Source of the DNA: Anaerolineaceae bacterium UBA4890
GTDB taxonomy: Bacteria > Chloroflexota > Anaerolineae > Anaerolineales > Anaerolineaceae
NCBI GenBank assembly: GCA_002399085.1
Contig: DHCY01000022.1
Coordinates: 1-64,000 of the forward strand
Length of the DNA stretch: 64,000 nucleotides
Direction: 5' to 3'
In this document: positions 34,461 through 44,748 of the stretch, piece by piece
How positions within the stretch are numbered: position 1 is the stretch's first letter
Layout: each line of letters begins with the position of its first letter
Program-made: the position numbers and the translations under genes
The notes under the pieces: model-generated
Database searches by the model: none
Seen by the model: the letters and a program-made list of their open reading frames with translations, nothing else
What the model was told of the DNA's origin: nothing

Positions 34461-37400
34461 ATGGCGATAGACTGGATGCTCAAAGAGCTCAGTTCACGTT
34501 TTTCCCAGAAGGACAGCCGAAAGCTGATCGCGGCGTATCGCGAGAATTCGTTACTGTGGAGGGAGCTTGATCTCCATGGGCTCCCATCAACATGGTTCGA
34601 TTTTGCTGGCGGTGACCCCCAAAACTGGCACCCTGCCTTGCTTTCATTATTCCTGCTGGATAAAAGCCTGGTCGATAAAGACCTGACCGATCTGTTTATA
34701 CCCACCCCAACCGGGTTACTCGAAAGAGCCTCGAAAACCCTTGAAACAGTGCGCATGACCGGTTTGGAACCTGCCACGCTGAAGGATGCCACCTTGCTCT
34801 CCCTTTCATTACGCGAATACCGCATCAGGAACTCTAGTTGGAAAGGTCTGGTCAGTTTTATGACAGAAGGCAAGACCATGCTGCATGCCTGGTCTGCCAG
34901 CCTCAGTATCCTTTCATTGCTTTGCCCCGATTTTGAGAAAGCCTTGGATGAATTGGCAGCAACCACCAAAGAATCCGATTCTGCAGATATGGCGAAATGC
35001 ATGGTTGCCCTGCTCAAGAACCTGCCGATGGTTGAAAATGAGCAGTTCGACTTCCTCGCAGATATCCTCGACGGCGCCAGCCTGCACCTGCAAGTCCAGG
35101 TATTGAACCACTTGCAGGGTGTGGTCTCTTCCTCTTTCATCAAACTGCTTGCAAATAACCTCCTCATCCAAAACAATATTGAGATTGTGGACCGCCCGGT
35201 TGAGACCTATCAAAACCTGGCAGCCATGTACCAGTATGCTGGACAGCCCGAGAAAGCTCGCCATGCGCTTGCGCTTGCCTTCAAGGCGATCAACCAAAAC
35301 CAGGCAGCCATATTGCATAAAATGGCGCTGGAACTTGAGCGGACTGAACCGGAAGAAGCCCGAAAAACCTGGGAACAGGTCTTACAACTTGAGCCGGAAA
35401 ACGACGCATACCGCAATCAGTATGCCGAGTTTTTAGTCAGCTTGAATGAGATTGACTTTGCTTTTGACCTGCTGAACCAGGGTGAAGATGAAAACACCAA
35501 TGCCCTTTTCGCTCTGCGATACCCAGAATTGCGCGAACGCTCCAGTGAGGTCCAAGCGAGCCTGGACAACGCCATCCAGCGAAAAACCTTGCCGACGCAA
35601 TCCTCCCGGTTCGATTTCGAAAGCGATAATTTGAAGGCAGCGGAATACGCCTACGACCAGAAACGTTATAAAACCGCCGGCGAATTTATCCGCAAAGCCC
35701 TGCAGGATGACCCCAACGACCTGGATACGATCCGATTGGCAGCCAAAATCAACCAACGTTTGGCGAACTTGGATGATGCCATCCAATCCTCGGCGTTATT
35801 ATCTGTTTTCGAGCCTGAAAACAAGACAAACAAACAGGAATTAGCCCGGCTCTATCTGCAAACCCGGCAAGAGAGCAAAGCTTTGGAAATTTACGAAGAA
35901 CTGATCAGCAATTCAGCCCGACCACAACGGGAGGACCTGCTGACCTATTCCGAAATCGCAATCAAAGCCGGCAAACCCGAGGCAGCCATACCGATAGCCG
36001 AAAACTTCCTCTCCCGCGACCAGTTGGACGGTGAAGCCCTGGTTATTCTCGGCAAGGCATTAATCAATTCTGATCAAAAGAAACGCGCGATTGAATTGTT
36101 GGAACAAGCATCAGAGGTCGCGCCAGAAAAACCCGCCAGCTGGCTCTCGTTAGCGAAAATTTGGACAGAACTGGGTGAGAATGAGAACGCCACCCAGGCA
36201 CTGCGCAAAGCCAAGGCAGCTTTCCCAGGTGACCCCCAGATTTTGAGTGCGCTTGGCAAACTTTACCTTGAAAATGAACAAACCACCGATGCTATTGCAG
36301 CCCTCAAGCAGGCATTTACCCAAAACCCGGAAGACTTCGAAGTGCGTAAACTCCTGGCTGGCGCGCTCCTGAAGCAGGGCTACATCAACGACGCATGGGA
36401 ACTGCTGGAACCCCTGGAGAACGATTACGCCAGCGACCCGGAATTAGCCCTGGTGATCGGGCAAACCTACCTGGCAATGGACGACCCGGTCAGTGCCCGA
36501 CAATTACTGCAATTTGCCTGGAACTCGCTCCACCGCGAAGATACACTGCTCGTCTATGCAAACTGCCTGCTGTCGTTAAATAAGCAGCGCCCCGAGGTAA
36601 ACCAGAAGGAATTGGAAGGCTTGCTGGAAGCCCTGTTGAACAACCGCGACAAGTTGACGCAGGATTTCGACCTTGCCATGCTGGCAACTGACTTGAATGC
36701 TGCCATTGGTAATCACGAATCAGCCTATGAAAGCTACCTGAAATTGCTTGACAGCCCTCAATCGAAAGCACCGCGAGCCTACCACCACTTGCAGCTAGAG
36801 ATCGGAAAAACCGCATTGCAGCTAGGGCTGTATGACATCAGCCTGGCATCACTACAGGAAGCCATACTGGTCAACCCTGACGACCTGGAAACCCGACAAG
36901 TGCTGGCAAATGCCTATCTCAGCTCTGGACTGCAATCAGAGGCTTTTAACACAGCACGCGCCAGTTTGCAGATCGCCCCGGCTGAGCTCGAGAATGTGCT
37001 CTGGTTCACCGGGTTTATGAACGAGCATGACAACGAAAAGGAAGCCATCCAGGTTTTGAAAGATGCCATTCATTTGAGACCCGAGGAAAAGACACTCTAC
37101 CTCACTCTTGCCCGCACTTATGCCCGCCTGAACGATTTGGAAGAGACCAAAAACACGCTTAATCGCATGCTTGCCATTGAAGGAATCACGACTGAAGAGT
37201 ATGTGGATGTCGCCAATCTCTACCTGCACCTCGACCAACCCGAAGAAGCTTCAGCTATCATCCAACGGGCGATCTCTGGCAATCCCTCACCGGATTTCCA
37301 GGAAACCCGCGACCTGGTTTATTCAATTTTGCGGCTCGGGGATGGGGCTGCAGCCCTGCAGCTTACCCAGGAATTATCCGCCTCGTTGGGGAATCACCCC

Positions 37401-39770
37401 TGCTACCCGATTCTGCTCAGCGACGTGTTGACCGCAAACCGGCAATTCCTCCCTGCTCTTGAAAAAATCAGCCCGCATGTCCAGGCTTTGGAATTCAGCA
37501 GCGATAATGAATGCCTGACCGATCAGGCTCAGATTGAGAGCCCAACTGACTTTGCGCCCTACAATGTGAGCGGACTCTACCTGCGCGCGATCCAACTCGA
37601 AAGAGTGACCGGTGATCTCAACGCTGCCCAAAAGCACGCAGACCTCGCCCAACGAAACGACCCTGAAAATTTCCAGCTAATTGAGATCCAGGCAGGCCTT
37701 GCTTTAGCATTACGCAACAACCAGAAACTCGAGGGAATCCTCGATTATCTCACCTCACAATTCAAAAGTCAGAGTGATACGAAAAGCCTTGTTCAAATGC
37801 TTTGCCTGGATGCGATGATTGGGCAGGATTACCCAAAGGTAGCCATGCTCTGGGAGCATTTTCTGGCGGACCAACCTGATACCATGTTTAACCTTTCAGT
37901 TCGTGCCCTGCTTGCCCAACAGGCTGGAGAACTCCCGGATTCAACCATTTACCTTGACCGAGCCAGATCTGCCATCGAAGCAGACGCTCTTCACCAGCAG
38001 GAAACAGCCTTTAACATCGCCCGCCATTTCGATTGGATCTGGGCTTGCCTGGCTTGCGGGGTGGCTGCCTGGGAAGCTTTACATTGGCAAACCGCGAACC
38101 AGTGCTTCGCGAGCGCTTTATCTGTCGTACGCATCAACCCGGTCGCCAACCAGCTCCTGGCTGCCTACCTGGGCGATAATTACCGCCAGCACAACAACGC
38201 CATGCTCCTGAACATCACCCGCCATGCACCTGAACTGTTCACAGATCAAAACCAGGCAGAGTTGCTGGAAGAACAAATTGCTGCAGCAGGTCGTTTCTTA
38301 AAGCCCTCACAATTAATGTCCGAACTCAAGATCGGTCAGGCTGTTTTCAATGGTCACTGGGATGACGAGAATAAAATGAGCCAGCTGATTAATTCGGGTC
38401 GCCAGGCTGCCCAGGTGCTCTCAGTTTTGGTCAACCCGGAGAGAGTTGATGCGATCATGAATGCTTACGACGATGATCCGCAGGTGCTTACCCAGAGCGC
38501 GATCCTGAACCTGCATCCTGACCCGGCTTACAGCGCGGCTGTCGCGCGTGACCTGCTTGAGAAGGCACCCGAAGACCCCGTCCTTCTCGCAATTCAAGCG
38601 CTCGCTACGCGCAACCAGCCTCTGTCAGCAGCAGAGACGATCGAAAAAGCCCTCCAAGTATGGTCTGACGAACCGGAGTGGCACACCTTTGCAGCAACCA
38701 TGTACCAGGATGCCGGTATGTACCCAGAAGCAGCGGCGCATCTGGAAGATGCCCTGCGCATTTCCCCCAAAAATGCTCAGTATTGGCAGCTATTGGGTGA
38801 TGTAAAACTGCTCGAAAAAGACTACCATGCCGCCAAGGATTACTTTGGCAAAGCTTCTGACCTGTTCCCCGGAAATCCGGAAGCGCTCGACTCACTTGCC
38901 CGCATCAACCAGCAATTGGGCGAACACCAAATCGCCATCCAGTGCTGGCAGAAAGCTGCCCAGTTTGAACCAGAAAATCCAGAGTATTTTGTCTCGATGG
39001 CGGAATCCTACCTGGCACGAAATGACTTCGAACAGGCTACGCAGGCTGTCAGCAAAGCACTCAAGCAGTGCCCTGACCACCCCAAAGCCCTGCTGCTTAA
39101 GGCGAAAGCAGAAATTGGCGCAGACAATCCGACCTTAGCCAGGCTCACCATCCAGGCAGCCAAAGCAGTGGTGGCAGACGCGATCCCCTTTGAGTTGCTT
39201 TCGATCGAGCTCGACCACCGCTCTAACCCGCACGGTGCTTTGAATTCACTGCAGAGCCTCGCCGCAGCTCATCCTGACGACCCATCGGTTTTGAACCAAC
39301 TGGCAGTTTATCAGATTGATGCCAAAGAACTTGAAAAAGCAGAGAAAAACCTGCAAACCAGCCTCTCAATTGATGAGAACAACCCACAGACGTTGATTTC
39401 TCTCGGTAAAATCGACCGCATCAAGGGAAACCTTGACCAGGCGGTTGCCCGTTTAAGCAAGGCAATCAAGCTGGACCCCAGCCTGATTGATGCTTATCTT
39501 GAATTGGGTCAAACCTACCAGGACCGCCGTGAGGTCAGTAACGCACTCGACACCTACCACAAAGCCATCGATATGGTCGGCAAAGACCCCCGACCTTACG
39601 TCCAGGCATCAGCAGCCTATAAGGAAAGCCGCGATTATCGTAATGCCGAAACCATGCTGCGCCAGGCAGCTCAACTATCCCCTTCAGATCAGAGCATTCG
39701 CCGGCAACTTGCCGCGATCGTTGCTTTGAACCTGGTCAATAACCTCCAGGAGGCACCGAAAAGAAAATGA
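34461..39770 (+). CDS. Giant tetratricopeptide repeat protein
   Basis: A 1769-residue soluble protein built almost entirely of TPR units from about residue 250 to the end. Typical consensus positions recur every 34 residues, for example W-LG-Y-G-A--A---A-LDP in segments such as AAHLEDALRISPKN and ARLSKAIKLDPS. The first 240 residues are helical but not clearly TPR. No signal peptide or membrane segment. AAGGAGG precedes the ATG. The stop overlaps the next start by four bases, so it is translationally coupled to the caspase-fold protease, which itself has a TPR-like N-terminus. I infer that it is a scaffold or sensor controlling that protease. Confidence 0.75.
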   Translation: MAIDWMLKELSSRFSQKDSRKLIAAYRENSLLWRELDLHGLPSTWFDFAGGDPQNWHPALLSLFLLDKSLVDKDLTDLFIPTPTGLLERASKTLETVRMTGLEPATLKDATLLSLSLREYRIRNSSWKGLVSFMTEGKTMLHAWSASLSILSLLCPDFEKALDELAATTKESDSADMAKCMVALLKNLPMVENEQFDFLADILDGASLHLQVQVLNHLQGVVSSSFIKLLANNLLIQNNIEIVDRPVETYQNLAAMYQYAGQPEKARHALALAFKAINQNQAAILHKMALELERTEPEEARKTWEQVLQLEPENDAYRNQYAEFLVSLNEIDFAFDLLNQGEDENTNALFALRYPELRERSSEVQASLDNAIQRKTLPTQSSRFDFESDNLKAAEYAYDQKRYKTAGEFIRKALQDDPNDLDTIRLAAKINQRLANLDDAIQSSALLSVFEPENKTNKQELARLYLQTRQESKALEIYEELISNSARPQREDLLTYSEIAIKAGKPEAAIPIAENFLSRDQLDGEALVILGKALINSDQKKRAIELLEQASEVAPEKPASWLSLAKIWTELGENENATQALRKAKAAFPGDPQILSALGKLYLENEQTTDAIAALKQAFTQNPEDFEVRKLLAGALLKQGYINDAWELLEPLENDYASDPELALVIGQTYLAMDDPVSARQLLQFAWNSLHREDTLLVYANCLLSLNKQRPEVNQKELEGLLEALLNNRDKLTQDFDLAMLATDLNAAIGNHESAYESYLKLLDSPQSKAPRAYHHLQLEIGKTALQLGLYDISLASLQEAILVNPDDLETRQVLANAYLSSGLQSEAFNTARASLQIAPAELENVLWFTGFMNEHDNEKEAIQVLKDAIHLRPEEKTLYLTLARTYARLNDLEETKNTLNRMLAIEGITTEEYVDVANLYLHLDQPEEASAIIQRAISGNPSPDFQETRDLVYSILRLGDGAAALQLTQELSASLGNHPCYPILLSDVLTANRQFLPALEKISPHVQALEFSSDNECLTDQAQIESPTDFAPYNVSGLYLRAIQLERVTGDLNAAQKHADLAQRNDPENFQLIEIQAGLALALRNNQKLEGILDYLTSQFKSQSDTKSLVQMLCLDAMIGQDYPKVAMLWEHFLADQPDTMFNLSVRALLAQQAGELPDSTIYLDRARSAIEADALHQQETAFNIARHFDWIWACLACGVAAWEALHWQTANQCFASALSVVRINPVANQLLAAYLGDNYRQHNNAMLLNITRHAPELFTDQNQAELLEEQIAAAGRFLKPSQLMSELKIGQAVFNGHWDDENKMSQLINSGRQAAQVLSVLVNPERVDAIMNAYDDDPQVLTQSAILNLHPDPAYSAAVARDLLEKAPEDPVLLAIQALATRNQPLSAAETIEKALQVWSDEPEWHTFAATMYQDAGMYPEAAAHLEDALRISPKNAQYWQLLGDVKLLEKDYHAAKDYFGKASDLFPGNPEALDSLARINQQLGEHQIAIQCWQKAAQFEPENPEYFVSMAESYLARNDFEQATQAVSKALKQCPDHPKALLLKAKAEIGADNPTLARLTIQAAKAVVADAIPFELLSIELDHRSNPHGALNSLQSLAAAHPDDPSVLNQLAVYQIDAKELEKAEKNLQTSLSIDENNPQTLISLGKIDRIKGNLDQAVARLSKAIKLDPSLIDAYLELGQTYQDRREVSNALDTYHKAIDMVGKDPRPYVQASAAYKESRDYRNAETMLRQAAQLSPSDQSIRRQLAAIVALNLVNNLQEAPKRK

Positions 39771-42541
39771 GACCCTATTCCGCCCAAAAAAATGATGAAG
39801 TTCTGATCGTCCGTCGGGGAAAATTTCTAACACTGCTGCAGACCGCCATTCTTAACCGCGAACTTCAATTCGCACGCCAGGCAGTGTTAATCTGGTTGGC
39901 GAGCTATCCGGGTGATCTTTTAGTCAACTACATGTACGCACACGTCCTGGCAGAATTGGGCGATACAGATATGGCAGCTGCGAATCTTGAGAAGATCCTC
40001 GCGTTCGACCCGGAATTTACTGAAGCTGCCACACTGCTGGAGCAACTGACCGGCGGAAGCAATCCGGACGTCGCTGCCACAAAAGCCTACCTTCAGCGCA
40101 GCACCTCTGCAACCGCAAGCCGGTCTGCCTGGCTGCCTGCTCTCATCCAGGCACGCAATGCTTACGAAAGCGGCGACCTGGCAACATCCGAAAAGGCGGT
40201 CATGGAATCGCTGGCAAATAACCCGAAAGTGGCGCTACCAGCTATCTTCCATATGCGTATCGTCCAGGACAACCGCAACTACACCCTGCTGCAAACCTTG
40301 AGCGGGATCTACTCTGCCCGTTGGTCTTCTTGTATTCAGATCAAGATATTATCTGCCATCGCAGACCTGCAAAACGGCAACGATACGCTGGGCGTCGAAA
40401 GGTTGCACTGGAGTGCCGCGCATGACGCCAGCGGGCAGGTGGTAAACCGCTTGCTGGGACCAAACCACAGTTTCAAGCCGCTCTGGCCCGAAGACCTTAA
40501 GGTTTTCCTCGATTTACCTGTTCCGGCATCGATTGCCGCAGAATTGGGCTGGAATGTTCTCTCGAATGCAGAATTCGTCAGCACCGGTGAGGAAGAATTA
40601 CCGGACAGCAAAAAGCTCGCCAGTGAGTTACTGGATGAGCAGCCTACACTTGCCAGCCAGGTATCCTCTTTCGTTTTTGATGATTTTGATGAGGATGCGG
40701 AAGAGCCTGTCGATTTTTCCGAAGTCCCCACCAGCTCTTTTTTTGTCAAGGAAATCGCCACAGTGCCACCAGAACATTACCAGGATACACCTGAGCTAAT
40801 GAAAGCGGCTATTGCTCCCAAGAATATCCCAGCTCAAGACCCAACAACTGCAGCAGCATTGAAAGTAATCGAGGAAATTGAAGCCGACTTTGCTACAATC
40901 GCCAGTAAAGTCAAGAAGAGCGAATTGATTCATACCGATGGGCGTTTCCCCAATTATGTGATCTTGACCTCCCGCCAAAATTTGGTTCGAAAATACGGCG
41001 AAAACACTGCCGCTGTGATCATCGAAGCCATGCGCAACCTTTCTCTAAAAGTAGTCAGCCTGCCTGGTTGGAACAGTTGTGTTTTTGTTCCCGATGATCC
41101 ACAAAGCACCCAGGAATTCGGTCTGAGCCAGATCAATCAACCCGATGCATGGAAGCTGAAGCTCGCGCTGAGCGACCTCGATAAGGTTCTGGCATCACGG
41201 GGAGAAATGATTGGAGCATTGTTGATTGTGGGTGGAGATGAGATCGTGCCTTTCCACCTTCTGCCCAACCCGACCGATGACAGTGATCTCAATGTTCCCT
41301 CTGATAATCCTTATTCCACGATCGATGAGAATTACTTCATTCAGCAATGGCCGGTTGGGCGTCTTCCAGATGAGACAGGAAATGACGCCGGCTACCTGCT
41401 GGAGCAGCTGCGTTTCATCAACAACGAATATGATGTTAAGGTTAAGACCAGGAAATCTCTTGAGAGCAATCCTTTTGCCCGTTGGTTTGATAACCTCAAT
41501 CGCTCACTGACCCAGTTCACTACCCGCTTCGAGCGATCCAACAACCTGTCTTGTTCAGCGGAAGTCTGGAAATCACCTTCTTCGATGGTTTTTTCAGTGA
41601 TCGACCGGGCAGAACGCCTGAAGACATCGCCGCCTACGACCAATTCGAGCCTGCTCTATGGGCAAGCCAGCAATCCCAAGTATGCCTATTTTAATTTGCA
41701 CGGACTTAAAGACACAGCGGAATGGTACGGACAAAAAGACCTCACAAGGCGCGAGCAGGGTCCGGAATATCCGATCGCTATCCTGCCTGAAAACTTCACA
41801 CCAAGCAGCTCAGCCCCCACGCTCGTTTTAAGTGAAGCATGCTATGGTGCCAATATTATCGAGAAAGCCGTCAGTGAATCGATCGCGCTCAATTTCCTCG
41901 CCAGCGGCACGCGCGCTTTTGTTGGCTCTACCTGTATTTCATATGGGTCAGTCAGCAGACCTCTGATCGCTGCCGACCTGCTAGCCTGGCATTTCTGGAA
42001 GCTGGTCGTTGAGGGTCAGTCGGCGGGGTACGCGCTTATGCAAGCCAAACTGGCGCTCGCGAAGAAAATGACCGCGAACCAGGGTTATCTGGATGGGGAA
42101 GATCAGAAGACCATCCTCTCGTTTGTGCTCTATGGCGACCCGTTGGCGACGGCGAAGAACATCAAGGAAGTCACCAAACCCGCCATCCGCCCCACAATTA
42201 CACCGGAACTGAAGACCATCAGCGATTCTCCGGAAGAATTGATCGTGGCTGCCGACGAAATGCCCAGTGAGATTTTGGGTCAGATCAAGACTGTCATCAA
42301 AAATTACCTCCCGGGGCTGGATGACGCCACTGTGGCTATCAACCCGCAGCTGTCAAATTTCACGCTTGATCCTGATAAGGTCGAAGAGCACCGTAATCAG
42401 TATGATGTTCTCAAAGCTAGCCAACGCTACGTAGTTACGTTGAAGAAACAGTATGAATATAAATCAAAGAGCCACAACCATTTCGCCCGCATGACCTTTG
42501 ACCAGAAGGGTGAGATGATCAAGCTAAGTATGTCAAGGTAA
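39767..42541 (+). CDS. Caspase-fold (C25/CHAT-like) cysteine protease with TPR-like N-terminus
   Basis: A 924-residue protein. Residues 15-130 look like TPR; a middle region has acidic linkers (about 280-340); residues 380-820 resemble clan CD peptidases such as C25 and CHAT. The likely catalytic pair is H645 in FNLHGL and C692 in LSEACYGA, each after a hydrophobic strand as in caspases, with GGDEIVPFHLL and VGRLPDE segments before. About 100 C-terminal residues follow. There is no signal peptide, unlike secreted gingipains, so it should act in the cytoplasm. It overlaps the giant TPR gene by four bases (ATGA), and both lie downstream of a sigma-54 promoter. Substrate unknown. Confidence 0.72.
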   Translation: MRPYSAQKNDEVLIVRRGKFLTLLQTAILNRELQFARQAVLIWLASYPGDLLVNYMYAHVLAELGDTDMAAANLEKILAFDPEFTEAATLLEQLTGGSNPDVAATKAYLQRSTSATASRSAWLPALIQARNAYESGDLATSEKAVMESLANNPKVALPAIFHMRIVQDNRNYTLLQTLSGIYSARWSSCIQIKILSAIADLQNGNDTLGVERLHWSAAHDASGQVVNRLLGPNHSFKPLWPEDLKVFLDLPVPASIAAELGWNVLSNAEFVSTGEEELPDSKKLASELLDEQPTLASQVSSFVFDDFDEDAEEPVDFSEVPTSSFFVKEIATVPPEHYQDTPELMKAAIAPKNIPAQDPTTAAALKVIEEIEADFATIASKVKKSELIHTDGRFPNYVILTSRQNLVRKYGENTAAVIIEAMRNLSLKVVSLPGWNSCVFVPDDPQSTQEFGLSQINQPDAWKLKLALSDLDKVLASRGEMIGALLIVGGDEIVPFHLLPNPTDDSDLNVPSDNPYSTIDENYFIQQWPVGRLPDETGNDAGYLLEQLRFINNEYDVKVKTRKSLESNPFARWFDNLNRSLTQFTTRFERSNNLSCSAEVWKSPSSMVFSVIDRAERLKTSPPTTNSSLLYGQASNPKYAYFNLHGLKDTAEWYGQKDLTRREQGPEYPIAILPENFTPSSSAPTLVLSEACYGANIIEKAVSESIALNFLASGTRAFVGSTCISYGSVSRPLIAADLLAWHFWKLVVEGQSAGYALMQAKLALAKKMTANQGYLDGEDQKTILSFVLYGDPLATAKNIKEVTKPAIRPTITPELKTISDSPEELIVAADEMPSEILGQIKTVIKNYLPGLDDATVAINPQLSNFTLDPDKVEEHRNQYDVLKASQRYVVTLKKQYEYKSKSHNHFARMTFDQKGEMIKLSMSR

Positions 42542-42851
42542 TCACATTGGTCCTAAGGAGGAGGTTCGCCTCCTCCGCATTTTCTCGAATAGCAGTAAGC
42601 TTTCACCGTCCTCAACTGAAAGACCAGCATACCTCAATTATTGAGTAAGATAAACATTGAATCACATCGATTTCTTAACATTTATATAAAAAAAACGGCG
42701 CGTATTCCAAGACAGATTTTCACACTTGAGTTATACTTTTCAGTGTAATGTTATCGATTATCAATCTCGCTTTTAGAAGGCGTAGCGGTCTTTGCTTTTA
42801 TGTATGCAGCAATCCCGACTCGCCTAAAATCATGTCCCAACAGGAGTAGCT
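42542..42851 (+). promoter_or_regulatory. Terminator and promoter region before the redox operon
   Basis: 310 bases without a gene. GGAGGAGG (42557-42564) and CCTCCTCC (42569-42576) form a perfect 8-base stem with a UUCG tetraloop, a likely terminator of the protease operon although only a short T run follows. A weak promoter, TTGAGT (42726-42731), 17 bases, TGTTAT (42749-42754), lies about 100 bases before the aor start. AGGAG is at 42842-42846. Confidence 0.55.
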
Positions 42852-44738
42852 ATGTACGGATACAGTGGAAAAATTCTGCATATCGATCTAAAAACCAAAA
42901 AATCCTGGGTCGAAACCAAACCGGAAGAGTGGTACAAGATCTACATTGGCGGTGTCTCAATGGCATCCCGCCTGCTGTGGGAAAATATCGTTCCTGGTTG
43001 CGACCCGCTCGACGACGGCAACCCGATCTGCTTTGCCAACGGCATTTTTACAGGAACCCCGGTGCCGGTAGGCGGCAAGTTCGGCATGGCTTCCAAGTCT
43101 CCCCTCACTGGTGTGATTGGTGACAGTCTTTCGGGCAGCTGGTTCTCAATCGCGCTCAAACGCGCAGGCTGGGACGGTGTTGTGCTGCACAACAGCTGCG
43201 ATAAATGGACACAATTGTTCATTGATGACGATCGCGTGCAGTTCAACGACGCCACGTACCTGCTCGGTAAAGGCACCTTCGAAACTGAAGAAGCCATACG
43301 CGAAAAACTTGGCGATGACCAGATCCGGTCTTGCACAATCGGTCCTTGCGGTGAAAACCTGGTGCGCTATGCCAACGTCACCAACGACGGTCGCCAACTT
43401 GGTCGCACCGGTCACGGCATGCTTTGGGGTCACAAGAAACTCAAAGCCGTTTCCGTGCGCGGTACCAAAGGAGTCACTGTTTTTGACCCTGCCACTCTAA
43501 ACCAGCTTTCTTTTGATATCTCCAAATCTGCCCAGGGCAAAGACACGGAAAAATATCGTGTTTATGGTACCGCCACCGGTCTGCTCGCGCAAAATAAATC
43601 CGGCGTCCTGCCGACTCGTAACTTCCAGGAAGGCGTCTATGAGGATGCTGAGATGGTTAGCGGCGAATACCTGGACAAACATCACAAAGTTAAGGTGATC
43701 GCCTGCGCACAATGCCCGATTGCCTGCGAGCAAATGTCTATAGTAAAGACTGGAGAATTTGCTGGCGCGATGACCGGCATTGAATATGAAAGCCTGTTCG
43801 CCAACAGTTCCAACCTTGGCATCAACGATATGCGTTGCGCCATCAAACTGATAACGATCGCTGACCAGGATGGTATGGACACAGTCAGTATGGGTGTCAC
43901 AATCGGATATGCCATGGAATGCTTTGAAAAAGGCGTTCTCACCGAGAAAGACTTCGTCTGCGCCTCCCATCCTGAAGGCTTCACGCTCAATTTCGGCGAC
44001 GGCGATTCAGCCGTCAAATTGGCTGAAATGATCCGCGACCGCGAAGGTATTGGCAACTTGATGGCAGAAGGCGTTCGCATCGCCAGCAAGAAAATTGATG
44101 AAGAACGCGGTACAGATAGTTGGAAATGGGCGTTGCATATCAAAGGTTTGGAGCCAGCTGGTTACGATGCGCGCTCTACCAAAACCTTTGCTGTAGGGCT
44201 TGCAACAGGTACCCGCGGTGGCTGCCACAACCGCTCTGCTGCTTATGACCCTGACCTGAAGGGAGAGGTTGACCGCCTGACTGTCGATCCAACCCGTGGC
44301 CATGTCGCTGCTGAATCTGAAGAATATGCAGCTGTTTACGATACCCTGCCATTATGCAAATTCATCAGGCGCAGTTTCACCGGCAAGGCAGACCGCGCTG
44401 GTGCCTGGCCAGCAATCGCGAAACTGATCAACGCCACAACCGGCTGGGATTTCGATTACGACGATGTTGATCTGATTGGAATCCGCGCAACCAATATCAA
44501 AAAAGCCTTCAATATCCGCGAGGGCTGGACCCAGGAAGATGACGAGTTGCCCTGGCGCTGGAAGCATGAACCGATGACCAAGGGACCCGGCGCTGGTGTT
44601 GTCACCACTGACGAGGAGCTTGAATACTTGAAACAACTCTACTATAAAGCAAAAAATTGGACAGAAGAGGGGTTGATACCAAAAGAATATCTGATCAAAC
44701 TGGGCATGGCTGATGTCGCAGAGGAAATTGGAGTTTAA
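42852..44738 (+). CDS. aor: Tungsten-dependent aldehyde ferredoxin oxidoreductase family protein
   Basis: A 628-residue AOR-family enzyme that oxidises an aldehyde to a carboxylic acid, or the reverse, with a tungstopterin and one [4Fe-4S] cluster. The N-terminus MYGYSGKILHIDL and GPxG-type pterin-binding segments (TIGPCGENLVRYA) are typical; cluster ligands are C285, C288, C292 and C502. The length is close to P. furiosus AOR (605). It is the first gene of a nine-gene operon of Fe-S and flavin proteins, so electrons go to an Hdr-type complex rather than only to free ferredoxin. In benzoyl-CoA reductases of the BamB type a related subunit is used for ring reduction, so the substrate remains open. 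Confidence 0.9.
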   Translation: MYGYSGKILHIDLKTKKSWVETKPEEWYKIYIGGVSMASRLLWENIVPGCDPLDDGNPICFANGIFTGTPVPVGGKFGMASKSPLTGVIGDSLSGSWFSIALKRAGWDGVVLHNSCDKWTQLFIDDDRVQFNDATYLLGKGTFETEEAIREKLGDDQIRSCTIGPCGENLVRYANVTNDGRQLGRTGHGMLWGHKKLKAVSVRGTKGVTVFDPATLNQLSFDISKSAQGKDTEKYRVYGTATGLLAQNKSGVLPTRNFQEGVYEDAEMVSGEYLDKHHKVKVIACAQCPIACEQMSIVKTGEFAGAMTGIEYESLFANSSNLGINDMRCAIKLITIADQDGMDTVSMGVTIGYAMECFEKGVLTEKDFVCASHPEGFTLNFGDGDSAVKLAEMIRDREGIGNLMAEGVRIASKKIDEERGTDSWKWALHIKGLEPAGYDARSTKTFAVGLATGTRGGCHNRSAAYDPDLKGEVDRLTVDPTRGHVAAESEEYAAVYDTLPLCKFIRRSFTGKADRAGAWPAIAKLINATTGWDFDYDDVDLIGIRATNIKKAFNIREGWTQEDDELPWRWKHEPMTKGPGAGVVTTDEELEYLKQLYYKAKNWTEEGLIPKEYLIKLGMADVAEEIGV

Positions 44739-44748
44739 CGAGGAGAAT

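Noticed and set aside
38684..38700. Sigma-54-like TGGCACA...TTGCA in the giant TPR gene
   Set aside because: Spacing is one base short and it lies within coding sequence.
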